The position numbers and the translations under genes were made by a program. Below, piece after piece: positions 23,530 to 34,997 of a DNA stretch of 64,000 bases. Each line of letters begins with the position of its first letter. Within the stretch, counting starts at the first letter, position 1. The notes under the pieces were generated by a model. That model ran no database searches, had not been told where the DNA came from, and saw only the letters and a program-made list of their open reading frames with translations. This DNA is from Diabrotica undecimpunctata (lineage: Eukaryota > Arthropoda > Insecta > Coleoptera > Chrysomelidae), in contig NC_092803.1 of the NCBI RefSeq assembly GCF_040954645.1, positions 77,104,263-77,168,262 on the forward strand. Direction: 5' to 3'.

Positions 23530-24740
23530 CATGTCACAGCGATTGCCATTGTGTTGTATGCTCAATAAAACAATCTCGTGATCTGTATAGAAGGTATGGA
23601 AAAAAATTCTTATTAAAAAACGGCTTTCAAAGAAAAGGTAGTGGTTAAAAGATTACCATCCTATTATTTATACCTTCGTCGCAAATGCCGCTTAACTTTG
23701 AACAATTGTGAAACCACTGCTTGTAATTATTTTTTTAAAAGCATCTTGGCGTGTCTTTTCCTACGCCGTTTTTTGAATTTAACTTAAGCTAATAGTTACC
23801 GAGATATTTTATTTGTTCAGAAGAAAAAAAAAACTTATAATGTCAAAACATTTTTGAGGCCGCTCAATTATTCCGATTTTAATTAATTAGATAAAGTACA
23901 TTATATAGGTAGAGTGTTTTTTTATCCGTAACAAAATTGGCTAACCTCTACATGGTCTAGATTTTGTTGTGCAAGATTTTAGAGAATTTTAATTTAAAAA
24001 AAAAATTAGATTGCAAAATTATTATGCGATATCTATTAAATCGATTTTAATGAAATTTGTTGGACGGTTTTATTATATTAAGTATAAAGATTTTCTGGGC
24101 GAATTATGAAGGTCTTAAGTGTAATGTAAGTAGTGAAGTGGTAAAGTGGTAAAATATTGAATAACAAAACACTTGTTTCCCCCTGTTTGTGTATTTATTA
24201 CTATTTGGCAGCAAGGGTAATAACTTAAAAGAGTTTTAACCAGTCATATGTTACAGAAAATGCAATTATCGCTATTTTGTTTTTTTTTTCGATTTTGCTC
24301 TAAAATGAACCATGTTTTTAGTAACTTTTAAATATTGTTCTTATATTTTTTTATTTTTTTTTTATTATATATTACCGACCCATTTTAGAGAAAGAATGTC
24401 AATTATTATTACTAAAGTTATCACACAACTTGTTCTGCAATAATTAGAATGCCACCTTTCATATTCACCTCAAAACAGATGAGCCCTGATCTATTACGAC
24501 ACTATATTATTTCGAGATGACACGGATATATCCCCAAAATACCTTAATAGGTATTTTTGATTTGTGGTATTTTCTTCTTCTACTGATCCCTACTCCGCAC
24601 TAAATTTTATTCCATCTATCTTTCTAATACAATATTTTTTCACGTTTTCAGTTTTTTGTAGATCTTTTGTATTCAATGTCTCCTATAGCGTATTTAAATA
24701 TTAGATTCATTACTATTTAATATACCTTTATTTTGGCATC
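23530..24740. other. Intergenic, AT-rich
   Basis: No gene or repeat recognised. Poly-T runs near 24275 and 24350. Confidence 0.4.
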
Positions 24741-24744
24741 CTTT

Positions 24745-26570
24745 AGCACCCGTTTTCTCTAAGCCTCGACGATTAGCACCTGATAAATTGCAATGGGCTA
24801 AACAAGAATTATCTTCTGCGACTAGGCATCATAAGACCATTAAAATGTAACTGGTCTACACCACTACATATGGGACCAAAGAAAGGTGAGGAATGAAGAT
24901 CCTGCGGATATTATCGACGTCTAAACCAAACGACTATTCCAGATCGATATACAATTCCACACATCGAAGACTTCGGTCAGTCGCTAGCTGGTAAGATCAT
25001 TTTCTCTAAAATAGATTTAGTTAGAGCATACAACCAGATAACAGTAACCACCAAAGATATACCAAAAACTCCCGTTACCAGACCATTTGGACTGTACGAA
25101 TATTTATATATGCTTTTTGATTTAGGAAACGCAGGACAGATCTTTCAGCGTTTCATAGATGAAATTTTACGTGGTCTTGATTTCGCCTACGCCTACATCG
25201 ATGACATTCTCATTGCATCAGAATCCGAAGAGGAGTATATATCGCATTAGGAAGAAATTTTCAAAAGGCTTAAGCAATTTGGCGTTGTGATTAATCCAGC
25301 AAAGTGTCAGTTCGGCAAAAACCAGACTACATTTTTGGGATATACAGTATCAGCAGCAGGGCTCAAACCTCCTTAAGAAAAAGTAGCAGCTGTACAAAAT
25401 TTCACTCATCCTAAAACAGTTAAAAGCCTGAGTAGATTTCTAGGTATGTTAAACTTCTACCGAAGGTTAATACACAATGTAGCTGAGCTTCAAGCACCAC
25501 TACATGATGACCTAAAAGAAATTGTCAAAAGAAAAGCGGATCCAAGCCTTTGAGGACTGCAAAAATAGTTTAGCTAACGCTACTTTACTAAGCCACCCTG
25601 CAAACGATGTTGATATCTCCATCACTTTTGAAGCTTCCGATTTTTGTGCTGGATCTGTATTACAAAAATTACAAACAAAAATCGGATAAAGGTATGAAAA
25701 CTTTAGCTTTCTTTCCAAAAAATTCTCACCTAGTAAAAAGAAATATAGTGCGTACGACAGAAAATTATTGGCTATATATTTAGCTATAAAACATTTTAGA
25801 CATATGATCGAAGACAAAGATGTAATCATATACACTGATCACAAACCAATCACCTTCACATTTACACACAAGCTAGAAACAAGAAACAGATCCAGAACTA
25901 AAAACGTACTTAAGAGAGAAAACATCGTTGCAATTAAAGAAAATACGGTCTCCGGAATAAAACGTTAGTTTGTACTGTGACGTAGCAACACCTACAGCCA
26001 GACCATTTGTACTGCAGCCACTCCGAATAAGTATTTTTAGCACCATTCATAATCTAGCACATCCTGGAATCAACAGTTCTACGAAAATAATCACATAGCG
26101 ATATGTTTGGCCTTTAATTAAATCAGATGTGAGAAAATGGACTCGAGCGTGTCTACAGTGCCATAAATCAAAAATATTGCACCACATTGTTTCACCGACT
26201 GGAAGTTTCCTACCACCTTCCAGCCGATTCGAACATGTTCACATAGACATGATAGTGATGCCGATTTCTGAAGGAAACAGATAGTGTTTAACATGTGTCG
26301 ACCGTCTCATGCGTTGGCCGGAAGCTTTCCTAATGCCCAATCAAGAAGCAGATAAAGTAGCCACAACATTTTTTTTTGGTTGGATAGCTGGTTTTGGCAC
26401 TCCCAAGCGTATCACAATGAATCAAGGTCGGCAATTCGAATCACATATCTTTAAATCAATCTACAAATTAACTGGAACTATCCATTTAAGAACAACCGCC
26501 TATCACCCTCAAGCAAATGCCATGGTGGAAAGATTTCATCGACAATTAAAAGCAGCAATTCTACGTTTTA
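24745..26570 (+). pseudogene. Ty3/gypsy pol relic (RT, RNase H, integrase)
   Basis: Fragment of an LTR-retrotransposon polyprotein without visible LTRs. RT: SKPRRLAPDKLQWAKQEL, GYYRRLNQTTIPDRYTIPHI, FSKIDLVRAYNQI, FGLYEYLYM and AYIDDILIASESEEE (about 25195). Then FLGYTVSAAGLKPP, RNase H traces (SAYDRKLLAIYLAIKHFR), an integrase zinc finger (HPGINSSTKII, CLQCHKSK) and core (HVHIDMIV, GRQFESHIFKSIYKLTGT, TTAYHPQANAMVERFHRQLK). It ends abruptly at about 26570. Stops at about 24896, 25250 and 25375, with several shifts. The RT style suggests a CsRn1-like clade, tentatively. Confidence 0.85.
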
Positions 26571-28737
26571 TTCGATTTTATTATTATTTTTATTTTGTTT
26601 CTGTGGAAAATAAGTTTATCAGCCACGCATCCAAACTACCACGGAACAGGTTCTTTTTCATTACTTCTTCTAGATGTTTCAGTTCTTTTCCAGATATTCG
26701 GATAGTACCAACGAATGAGGTTCACATATTTATGTAGCATGATCCGTTGAAATTTTTATGACTACTATCTATTTTCTAGGAAGGTGATTCGAGTTGTTGT
26801 TTAAATAACACACCGTGTGCGTTGGTTTTCATTACAATGTGTTCCCAAGATTTTGGTTGTATTCTTACTCTATAAAAACAACTAAGTTTGTTGTTTGCTG
26901 TTTGTTGTTCTCTATTTTGATGAAGTTAAATTCAAATTTAAAAATTGTCTTTATACAAAGTAAACCCTTAAAATGATCACTTAAATCTAATTCATAAAAT
27001 GGAACTAAGACAATAGCTCTTTATTGTCTAATTGTGGCTGTTACTGAAATTCTTTTATGAAGAAGTTTGGAATAACATATCTCAATGAACTTCTCATTGC
27101 AACCTCATTAATTTTTTTGTAAAATCCGATATCCGAAGCTTGGTAAATAAGGTTTGCCTTAAAGACATAGTTTCCTTGTGAATTTTGGTAAAGCTGCAAT
27201 AGTAGTGCTTCTCTTTTCTGTACATTCTTCTTAATTTGTTGTTCCATATCACTAGCCTGGAGAAGATAATGAGCCATTCTTAGAACCGATTTTGTGCAGT
27301 CGTATTCACTTTTTTGTAAAGGTTTGAGGAGGCAAGTAGTTCTTTAATTTTTAGAGTATCCCTGATTATTTTAATTGTAAAGAAGAGGATCTAGTTCTGA
27401 AGAGGATGTGACAGTCAACACTACAAAATATAAAAATTCATCCTAGACCTACTGAAAATTTTAATAGCAATTTCTTTTAATGGATCAAGGATTCAGACAA
27501 GTTTTTTCCAAGAATATTGCGGTTCTGTGATAAATAATTTACCTAACAGACACAAAAAATATTATATTTTAAATTATTTTTTGTTAATAATCTGTGTATG
27601 GCTTAATCTGTCCGATCTGAAGTCATCTTATTACGAAGTGTAAGTAAGTTCATAAGAATTTAATCGGCATTGTGTTTTTTCATATTATAGTTTATCAACT
27701 AATGACAAGCAGCAATTTTCTTTTGGGTAAAGTTTTCAAAATTCAGTATATCGTACTTAAGGAAAACTTTCAGCAAAAAGTTTTCCCTCATTCTGATTTT
27801 TTACGAATAAAAATATATATCGGAAACTGTAAACAGTAAAAGGAATTCCTAAACGGCTATTTAATCTGCATATAAAGGTTAATTGACTTTCTGTTTGTTT
27901 AAATCTATTTAATAAAAATTTCTTTATAATTATAACGGCAACTTTCTAATTATGATTGTACAAACCCCTTGACGACGTCACTGCTTCCTACAAAATTATT
28001 ACTAAAGTAAATTCCAATAACTCGACAAATTCGAGTCCCTTTTACGACTCCTTTCCATTAACTGAGATAATAAAACTAAAATTGTTCAGATACACTCTCC
28101 CGAATTATACCGGCGGATTCTAATGAAGCGAAACAGGTGTGTATGGTATATAGTGCGGTGAGGGTACATACGTCGACAATGCAAATTGCGTTGCTTAAAT
28201 ATTAATGTCATTATTATGCGCTTGTTTTTGTGGAGGACTTGGAGGGGATTGTCGTAAATGGGCTCGAAAGAGTAATGGAAAATGCTTGAGTTTTAAGAGT
28301 AGAGATAGAAGCAAGCAAAAACCTAAAAAGAGTCATCACAAATTGTTATTTATAGTAAACTATTTTAACATAAATAAAAGAATCAAAAATAAAAACAGTT
28401 TATCACATTTTTTCCCTCTTGGCTTGGACAATTGTCATTCAGCCAGTCTCAATCAACATGAGCTCTATTAAGAATTTAAATATGTGATTTAGTGAAATAT
28501 GATTAATATAATAATAATAATATAATTATTCCTTATTCCTAATGTACATACTATGTTCATAAAAACTATACTGTAAGATCTGTGTACAATTAGCATATCT
28601 GAATATTAAATCGTCGACAATATATGAAAATATCAGCCCTTTTTAGATGTTACCAAGGATATTTGCTTTGTTATAGATCTGTAGTCTGCGTTGGATTGAA
28701 ATATGTGTTATACTTAACAAAAAACATATTAACATTA
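26571..28737. other. Intergenic with one unassigned short frame
   Basis: Mostly AT-rich. 26600-26740 on the minus strand gives short readable pieces I cannot name. 28205-28471 on the plus strand is a chance-like frame rich in Cys and Lys with no family match. Confidence 0.35.
27041..27337 (-). other. Unassigned open frame, possibly coding relic
   Basis: Minus-strand open frame of about 99 codons. Amino-acid use looks protein-like (MAHYLLQASDMEQQIKKNVQ, LIYQASDIGFYKKINEVA) rather than the F/I/K/N bias of random AT-rich frames. A stop lies just upstream, so it may be an exon or a fragment of a decayed gene. No family recognised. Confidence 0.25.
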
Positions 28738-28950
28738 ATAGACTACAATCCCATGGGATATTTTTAGGGGGTCATTTGACCCAATATGAATCATATATAA
28801 ATCAATACTACATTATGTAACAACAACTTTAGAAATTCTCCCGCTAATTCTTATCGGTACTCAAAGCATGGGGGTATAAATTAAGGTTTACTAGATTTCT
28901 CACCCTTATTCCAGCCAAAATTTACGACGTTCCAAAAAAGTCCTATATAC

Positions 28951-30929
28951 CAGGGGTCAACAAATATATTCCCTGAGGGTCCGTTTCAAAAACCTGCTAC
29001 ACTTCTGCAGTCTGGACACTCAGCACTAAACCAAACAGTGGCATAACCGGGGGGAATTACCCAGAAACCCTCCAGTTGAAACCAGGCAACTAAACCACCT
29101 CGTTTAGGGAGAGGTATGAAATAAATTCGTGGAAAAAGATGATTATAAAGCTATTATATTTTTTCCCCGTCTTTGTTTAATACATTTTGCGGCGTAATTT
29201 GAAATATTTGTATCTTTAATTTAATCATTTAAACCTACTGTGTCTGGTTGTATTCTTTCTGCAGCTATAGTGTTCAACAATTGATGGAAAAGCACACTAA
29301 TATCCCATTGTTTTTTTGTCACTTTACAGTTGAATACTTTCCTGGTACAGTAAATAAAATATAAATTGTGAATTGTTTTCATCTGAAGGGCAGCTTTGTT
29401 ACTTTTAAAGACGTTTGCTGCTTCGCTGGTCCATACACTATTAGGCTTGAGTGAAAAACTGTTGCTTAACAGATGCACAACATTTTCAATTTTAACGAAA
29501 TCAGCAAATCGTTTTTTAAATTCCATATCAAGTTTATTAATAAAATGTGAAAACTGGGTAACATCAATATCTTTATTACTATCACAAACATATTTTAGGA
29601 AAGGAAAATGCAAAAGTTCTGCCTTAATATCCACAGAAAAAAGTTTAATCTTTTTAGAAAAATATCCCCAGAAAAAGTTTAATCTTTTTAAAAAAACTTC
29701 TAATATTCGACAGAAGTTCAGAAACAAGTTTTCCCTTGCATTGTAGTTTTAAACTTAAGAAGTTCAGATGTCTGAAGATATCCGCCCAAATTGCGATACT
29801 TGCAACGTTTTCTTTGTCTAAGAGAAACCCAAATGGCCATTTGCAGCTTTATTATCAATAGTGGACAGAAATTCTTTTATGTTATCAAGTATTGTAAAGA
29901 ATCTTTTAAGCTTTAAACTTTTGCTCAGCCATCTCACGTTGTTATGAAGAAGCAAATCGTCAAACTGAGCATTAGTGTCTTCTAGGAATAATTTGAGTTG
30001 ACGATACCCCAAAGATGATTTTGCACGTATAAAGTTCACTATCTTCATGACGGTTTGCATTTTACTGTAAAGATTTGGATTTAAACTGCAAAACAGCACA
30101 CTTTGATGAATAATAAAATGACACGATATTAGATTTTCATTGCACATAGGATCGCTACTTAGTCGCTGAACCAAGCCTTTTCTACACCCATCCATCACTG
30201 CAGCACCGTCCGTAGTTATCGAAATAACCATTTTTAAATCTAAACTATCCTTGCCAAAATAGTCCACCACAGCCTTGTGTAAATCCTTTCCTGTAGTAGT
30301 TCCGGATATTGGCAAAATAGTAAAAAGTTCTTTAACAAACTCTTTACAGGTTCTGTCCAGGTAGCGCACGGAAATGAAAAAAACTGTGCTATATCTGTAA
30401 TGTTGCATGACTTATCCAATGCCAAAGCAAAATATTTAGTGACAGCCAAGATTTGTTTTAACGTTTTGTATGTTTCATCTGCCAATACCTGTGTATCTCT
30501 TGTGATTGAAGTAGTAGAGATTGGAATACGCATGTTTCTTGATCGGTCATTGATCGCTTAATAATTTCCGTAGATGTAGCGTATTTTGAAAGTAAACGCT
30601 CAAGTTTACTTTTACGAATTAGTGTTCTCATTCTGTATTTTTCGTCATCTTTTATGTTTTCCACACGGAAACTAAGTTTCTGTAGCTGGCAGTATACCAA
30701 GTATCACAAAAACACCCTACCAGGCTATCACAGAACGTTTTCAGAATTAATATTCCATCATCAAAACCGTTTTGTAATACGTCATCATATATAAAAATAT
30801 TTATATATTTAGATTTGATTATAATTTTACACTATAATTTTATCACTATATTTGGAATTTAACGGCGGTCCGCAAAAAACGAGCTCACGGTCCGGATGCG
30901 GACCGCGGTCCGCCATTTGGTGACCCCTG
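28951..30929 (-). mobile_element. hAT transposon with 8-bp TSD
   Basis: Terminal inverted repeats CAGGGGTCAACAAAT (left) and ATTTGGTGACCCCTG (right), one mismatch. Flanked by perfect copies of CTATATAC at 28943-28950 and 30930-30937. GC-rich subterminal motifs (GGACCGCGGTCCGC) lie at the right end, unlike the AT-rich surroundings. Transposase on the minus strand. 1979 bp long. Confidence 0.93.
29221..30700 (-). pseudogene. hAT transposase, frameshifted
   Basis: Minus-strand hAT transposase of the type seen in insect and vertebrate GTF2IRD2/ZBED-like proteins. In order: KYRMRTLIRKSKLERLLSK (30458-30700); ILAVTKYFALALDKSCNITD (30240-30533, first catalytic block); SITTDGAAVMDGCRKGLVQR and HFIIHQSVLF (second block); LLHNNVRWLSKSLKLKRFF (29818-30408); then the C-terminal part (29221-29727) with KRFADFVKIENVVHLLSNSF. 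Each junction needs a frameshift. No N-terminal BED finger is visible, so it is probably 5'-truncated internally. Confidence 0.82.
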
Positions 30930-31163
30930 CTATATACCGATCCGAAACTTTGTGTATGAATGCTGTCCATAAATTAACGTCCAATTGCCGAAGAGTTTTC
31001 CGAAAATAAAAAATGTTCCCTGTCCCTGATACTTTGTACGGCATCACAGGCCGTTATTTTTGTATTACCTACTTAAGTTATAAATACCGTACAAATACGT
31101 TTGGCCAAAACCTCCTCCCCCGGTTTGGGAATATTAACAATCTCCTATGGGCGTTTAGTCTAT

Positions 31164-32300
31164 AACAACAAAACATAAATTTAAGTCGAGATTGAACTAC
31201 CATCGAAATTAGATATCAACTAACGGCTGTATCAGGGAGATATTTAAAGCTCTTTACCTTAGTTATGGGCAAAACCATAGAAGGAATAATAATACAAACT
31301 GCACCTTATATACTGCAGATCAAAATAAATAAAAAAATGTTAAAAGACAGTATATTAAAAAACCAAGTAACAAATAATATATATATCTCGTAAAATACAG
31401 GGATATTGTACGATGGGGACGGCAAAAAATTCTAGAATAGAACCAGCATATTACACGGATGGATAGCGGGAGTCTAACGTGAGTAGAAACCACAGTAGAC
31501 TACCATAAAAAGCGTTTAACAGATTGCGAGATAGCTGAAAATTCACGACATAAATTGGACTATAACCTTTATAGTTATGTTATAACCTTTATCCTATAGA
31601 AATTAATGACATTTATTATTTTATTAAATTAATAGAAAAATAAAAATTTATTAATATTGCAAGTGCAAAGAACAAATATACCAAACATATCAGTATATCA
31701 TATTAAGTAAAAAACAGTGAACATTAATATTACCTTAATTATTCTGTAGTTTAAACAAACGCAGTCAAAAACATACAAATTTTTTGATGTTCATCCACTG
31801 AGGCTATCGATGACAAAGCCATCATCAAATTCGAAACACTTTTTCATTTCCTCCTATTAAACTAAAACACAAAAAACTGAAAAATCAACCTCTATTTTCT
31901 CTCTAAAAATACTTTAATTAACTGAAAATGTTAGGAGGGAATGGGACGCATTCGGCCTGGAGGCAGATTCAACCACTGCAAATAAAATTTTAAATAAGCA
32001 GAATTTCGCGCCGGTCCTTTGTTAGAATTGTGTCAATCAGTGTATCCGCACAGTCTTTGTTAGTTTTGCTGAAGTAAACAGTCTCAATTTTTTGTTTTTT
32101 TTGGAGTTCTTAAAAAAGGAAAGTTCTTAAAAAAATTGTTATTTTTTTTAATTTTAGGTAGTTGCTGTGGGCATATTTTTGTGAAAATTCACACATATTA
32201 GATTTAAAATCTCTAGTATTAGAAAAAGCATTGACATAACCTCTTACTTAGACGAGGAGCTTACAATAATTTTTTTATACTTGCAGTCGGGTGGGGTACT
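31164..32300. other. Intergenic
   Basis: Nothing recognised. T-rich near 32100-32150. Confidence 0.4.
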
Positions 32301-32311
32301 TTCGGCCGTCT

Positions 32312-34153
32312 TCTTCTTCATGTGCCGAGCTCGATTATGGAGCGTTGGCTATCAAATTAGCTATAATAATTTTGTTGACGGCAGCTCGGAAAAGATATGC
32401 AGAGAATCTGTTAAACCAGTCTCTCAGGTTTCTAAGCCATGACGTTCTTCTTCGACCTGGCCCTCTTCTTCCGTCTACCTTGCCTTGTATATTAAATGGA
32501 GTATATTATATCTCTCTGGGTGGCGCATAATATGGCCAAAATATTCAAATTTGCGATTTTTAACTGTTATAACGACTTCCGTAACTTTTCCCATCTGATG
32601 CAAAACAACTTCGTTACGAACTCTATCCACCCAACTTATTCGTAGGATTCTCCGATACACCCAGATTTCAAAGGCTTCCAGTTTCTTGAGAAGTGTATCC
32701 GTCAAAGTCCAACCTTCGACACCATACAAAAGTGTAGAGACCACATAACATCTCACTAATCTAATTTTCAGACTTAAAATAATATTGTTTCCACATCCAA
32801 CAGTTTCTTCATCTTAAAGAATGCAGCTCTGGCCTTCTCTATCCGTATTCTAATTTCTTTGCTCATGTCCCAGTTCTCATTTAGATTACAACCAAGGTTG
32901 TCTTGGCGTTTTACTGACGACCATCACCTTTATCTTTGCGGTGTTTAGCTTAAGGCCATATTCATTACACGTTGTGGTAATCCTATTAATTAGATATGGA
33001 AGTTCTTCGTAATTGCTTGCAATTAACACTGTGTCATCCGCATATCTCAAATTATTAATATTGACGCCATTCACTTTTATACCACATTTAACATTATCCA
33101 CTGCTTTATTGCAAACGAATTCAGAATAGATGTTAAATAGTAGCGGGGAGAAAACGCAGCCCTGCCTTACTCCTCTCCGTATTTGAAGCTCTTCAGAAGT
33201 GTCCCGGCCAATCCTGATGTTTGCGCGTTGATGCCAGTAATGATTTTTATTAATGCGTAGGTTTTTATCATCAATACCTACCTGCTGAAGAATGGCTATC
33301 ATTTCAGTATGTTTTATTCGATCAAAGGCTTTCTCAAAGTCAATAAAACACATATAAACTGGATGTCCGACATCTCTGCATCTCTGTACCATAACCTGAA
33401 TACTAAATAGAGCTTCTCTTGTTCCAAGGTTATTGCGGAATCCAAACTGTGTGTCACCAAGTTGTTGTTCTATTTTTTAGTACATCCTAGAGTGCAAAAT
33501 TCGAAGAAATATCTTTAAAACATGACTCGTCAAGCTGATGGTTCGGTAGTCACTACATCCTTTAAAAAGCATTTGCTTTTTTATGTATCGTCACAAAAGT
33601 CGACAGCCGAAAATCCGTTGGTAGATAGCCAGTTTCATAAATTTTATTAAACAGATGAAGGAGAGATATTTTATTTGAACTTTCGAAGATCTTTATTATT
33701 TCACTCGGTATTTCATCTAACCCGTCTCTTTTCGGGCTTTGCTCGTATTGCTTGTTCAATTTTGTTCATAGTTATATCAGGTCGTGTAACTAACGATGTT
33801 ATTTGCCTGTTTTTTGTTCTGACCTGTCAGTTCTTTTATTTTTTTATACATATTAAATTAATCATGTTTTCCTTGTAATTCTTCAATTTCTAAACATTTG
33901 TTTTCGAAGTATGTTTGTTTTGCAGCTCTTATTTTAGTCCTTATCTCTTTATTAATTACTTTATACATTTCGACGTTTTGGTTTTTAAAATTACGTCTTT
34001 TTTCCATCAAGTTCAAAATATCATCGTTCATCCACTGTTGCTTTTTTTGACTGCTCTCTTTTAAGTTTGAAGTTGAGTTGCTTATAATCGTTTTGATTTG
34101 GTTCCAATGATCCTGGATGGATTCTTGTTGTTTATAATTCTCAAATCGGTTCA
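32312..34153 (-). mobile_element. LINE family A, 5'-truncated, 11-bp TSD
   Basis: Minus-strand LINE flanked by TTCGGCCGTCT at 32301-32311 and 34154-34164. It starts inside the endonuclease-RT linker (NRFENYKQQESIQDHWNQI) and ends with a GAAGAAGA tail. The clade of this family is not assigned; its RT contains IDFEKAFDR and YADDTVLIA. Three related copies lie at 38567, 39717 and 52735. Confidence 0.9.
32330..34150 (-). pseudogene. LINE family A RT, frameshifted
   Basis: Order on the minus strand: linker (33858-34150); PKRDGLDEIPSEIIKIF and TGYLPTDFRLSTFVTIHKK (33562-33759); a gap covering the GFR block in another frame; VQRCRDVGHPVYMCFIDFEK, RRGVRQGCVFSPLLFNIYSE and NLRYADDTVLIASN (32886-33392); thumb STLLYGVEGWTL, KLEAFEIWVYRRILRISWVD (32475-32756); and the last GRRGPGRRRTSWLRNLRDW near 32400. 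At least four frame breaks. The catalytic YADD is intact. Confidence 0.85.
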
Positions 34154-34164
34154 TTCGGCCGTCT

Positions 34165-34925
34165 GTATAAGATATATTCGGTATTCGGCCGATTGTGTCC
34201 CACAATATAGTTAAATAGTATGTTTAGTTATTGTCTTAACACTTTTTGTATTGCAAAGGGTTAGAACTTACTGTTTGGAAAAGTATCAAGACTGATTTAA
34301 ATATTTTATTTTTAATATTCAGAATATGACCTTATTTAGTTTTAAATCTTTTATTCAATCATAGTATATTAGCTAAATATAATATGGCTTTAGTTCATCC
34401 TTTAAATTCTCGAACTCAAATTGGCTGATTAATTATTGTCAAGTTCTGAGAATTCACTTGTCTGAAAACAACATGTTTTTGGGAAACATTTGTCAACGCA
34501 AACACAAAAGAGTCCTTAAGGAAACGTACCCATTCTTTGTGTAGAAAATTTAAAATGCCACTTTAAGCTTAATTTACGGCTATTCACGGAGGTCCTAAGA
34601 ACAGAAGAACCACCCCAATGGATTCGCGTACATACATATTTTGTTTCGTATGATCGGCCACTCTACAAGAACCTCTCATCGTGAAAAGACGCAAGAAAAC
34701 CAGCATCGGGTGTGCATCCCATTTTTTACCCTTAGACCTTAGACTCCGAGCGAGGCCCAACCACAGACAAAAGGTAAGTGAATTTCATATAGAATTGACA
34801 ATAAGATATTAAATCTGCCAATTGTTATTTGAATTGCATGTTATTTTACATATCTATTTACGAACATTTGCTATTTTTCGCTAATGTACTTACAAACAAA
34901 TTATTTCATTTTTTCGTTATTATTA
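34165..34925. other. Intergenic, possible 5' part of pogo element
   Basis: 34600-34772 is less AT-rich and ends AAAAG followed by GTAAGT, a good donor-like site. It could be a non-coding first exon of the downstream pogo-like gene or chance. Confidence 0.3.
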
Positions 34926-34997
34926 TTTATCGATTATCATTTAACCAGCGACCTCATTAAGTTTTATACAAAACACTTACAGAAATAAGAAAAATAG

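Larger units (their letters stand above)
28738..31163. mobile_element. Long-TIR MITE-like element, copy 2, split by hAT
   Basis: 28771-28942 and 30938-31110, joined across the hAT, match the reverse complement of copy 1 at 14165-14690. Shared landmarks include CTTATCGGTACTCAAAGCAT, GAAACTTTGTGTATGAATGC and GTACAAATACGTTTGGCC. The second long arm is missing or replaced. The outermost bases still form a weak inverted pair (TAGACTACAATCCCATGGGA and its diverged complement near 31140-31163). Confidence 0.75.

Noticed and set aside
28205..28471. Cys-rich 88-codon plus-strand frame
   Set aside because: No homology recognised, composition is Lys/Ser-rich low complexity, and no splice or promoter context.
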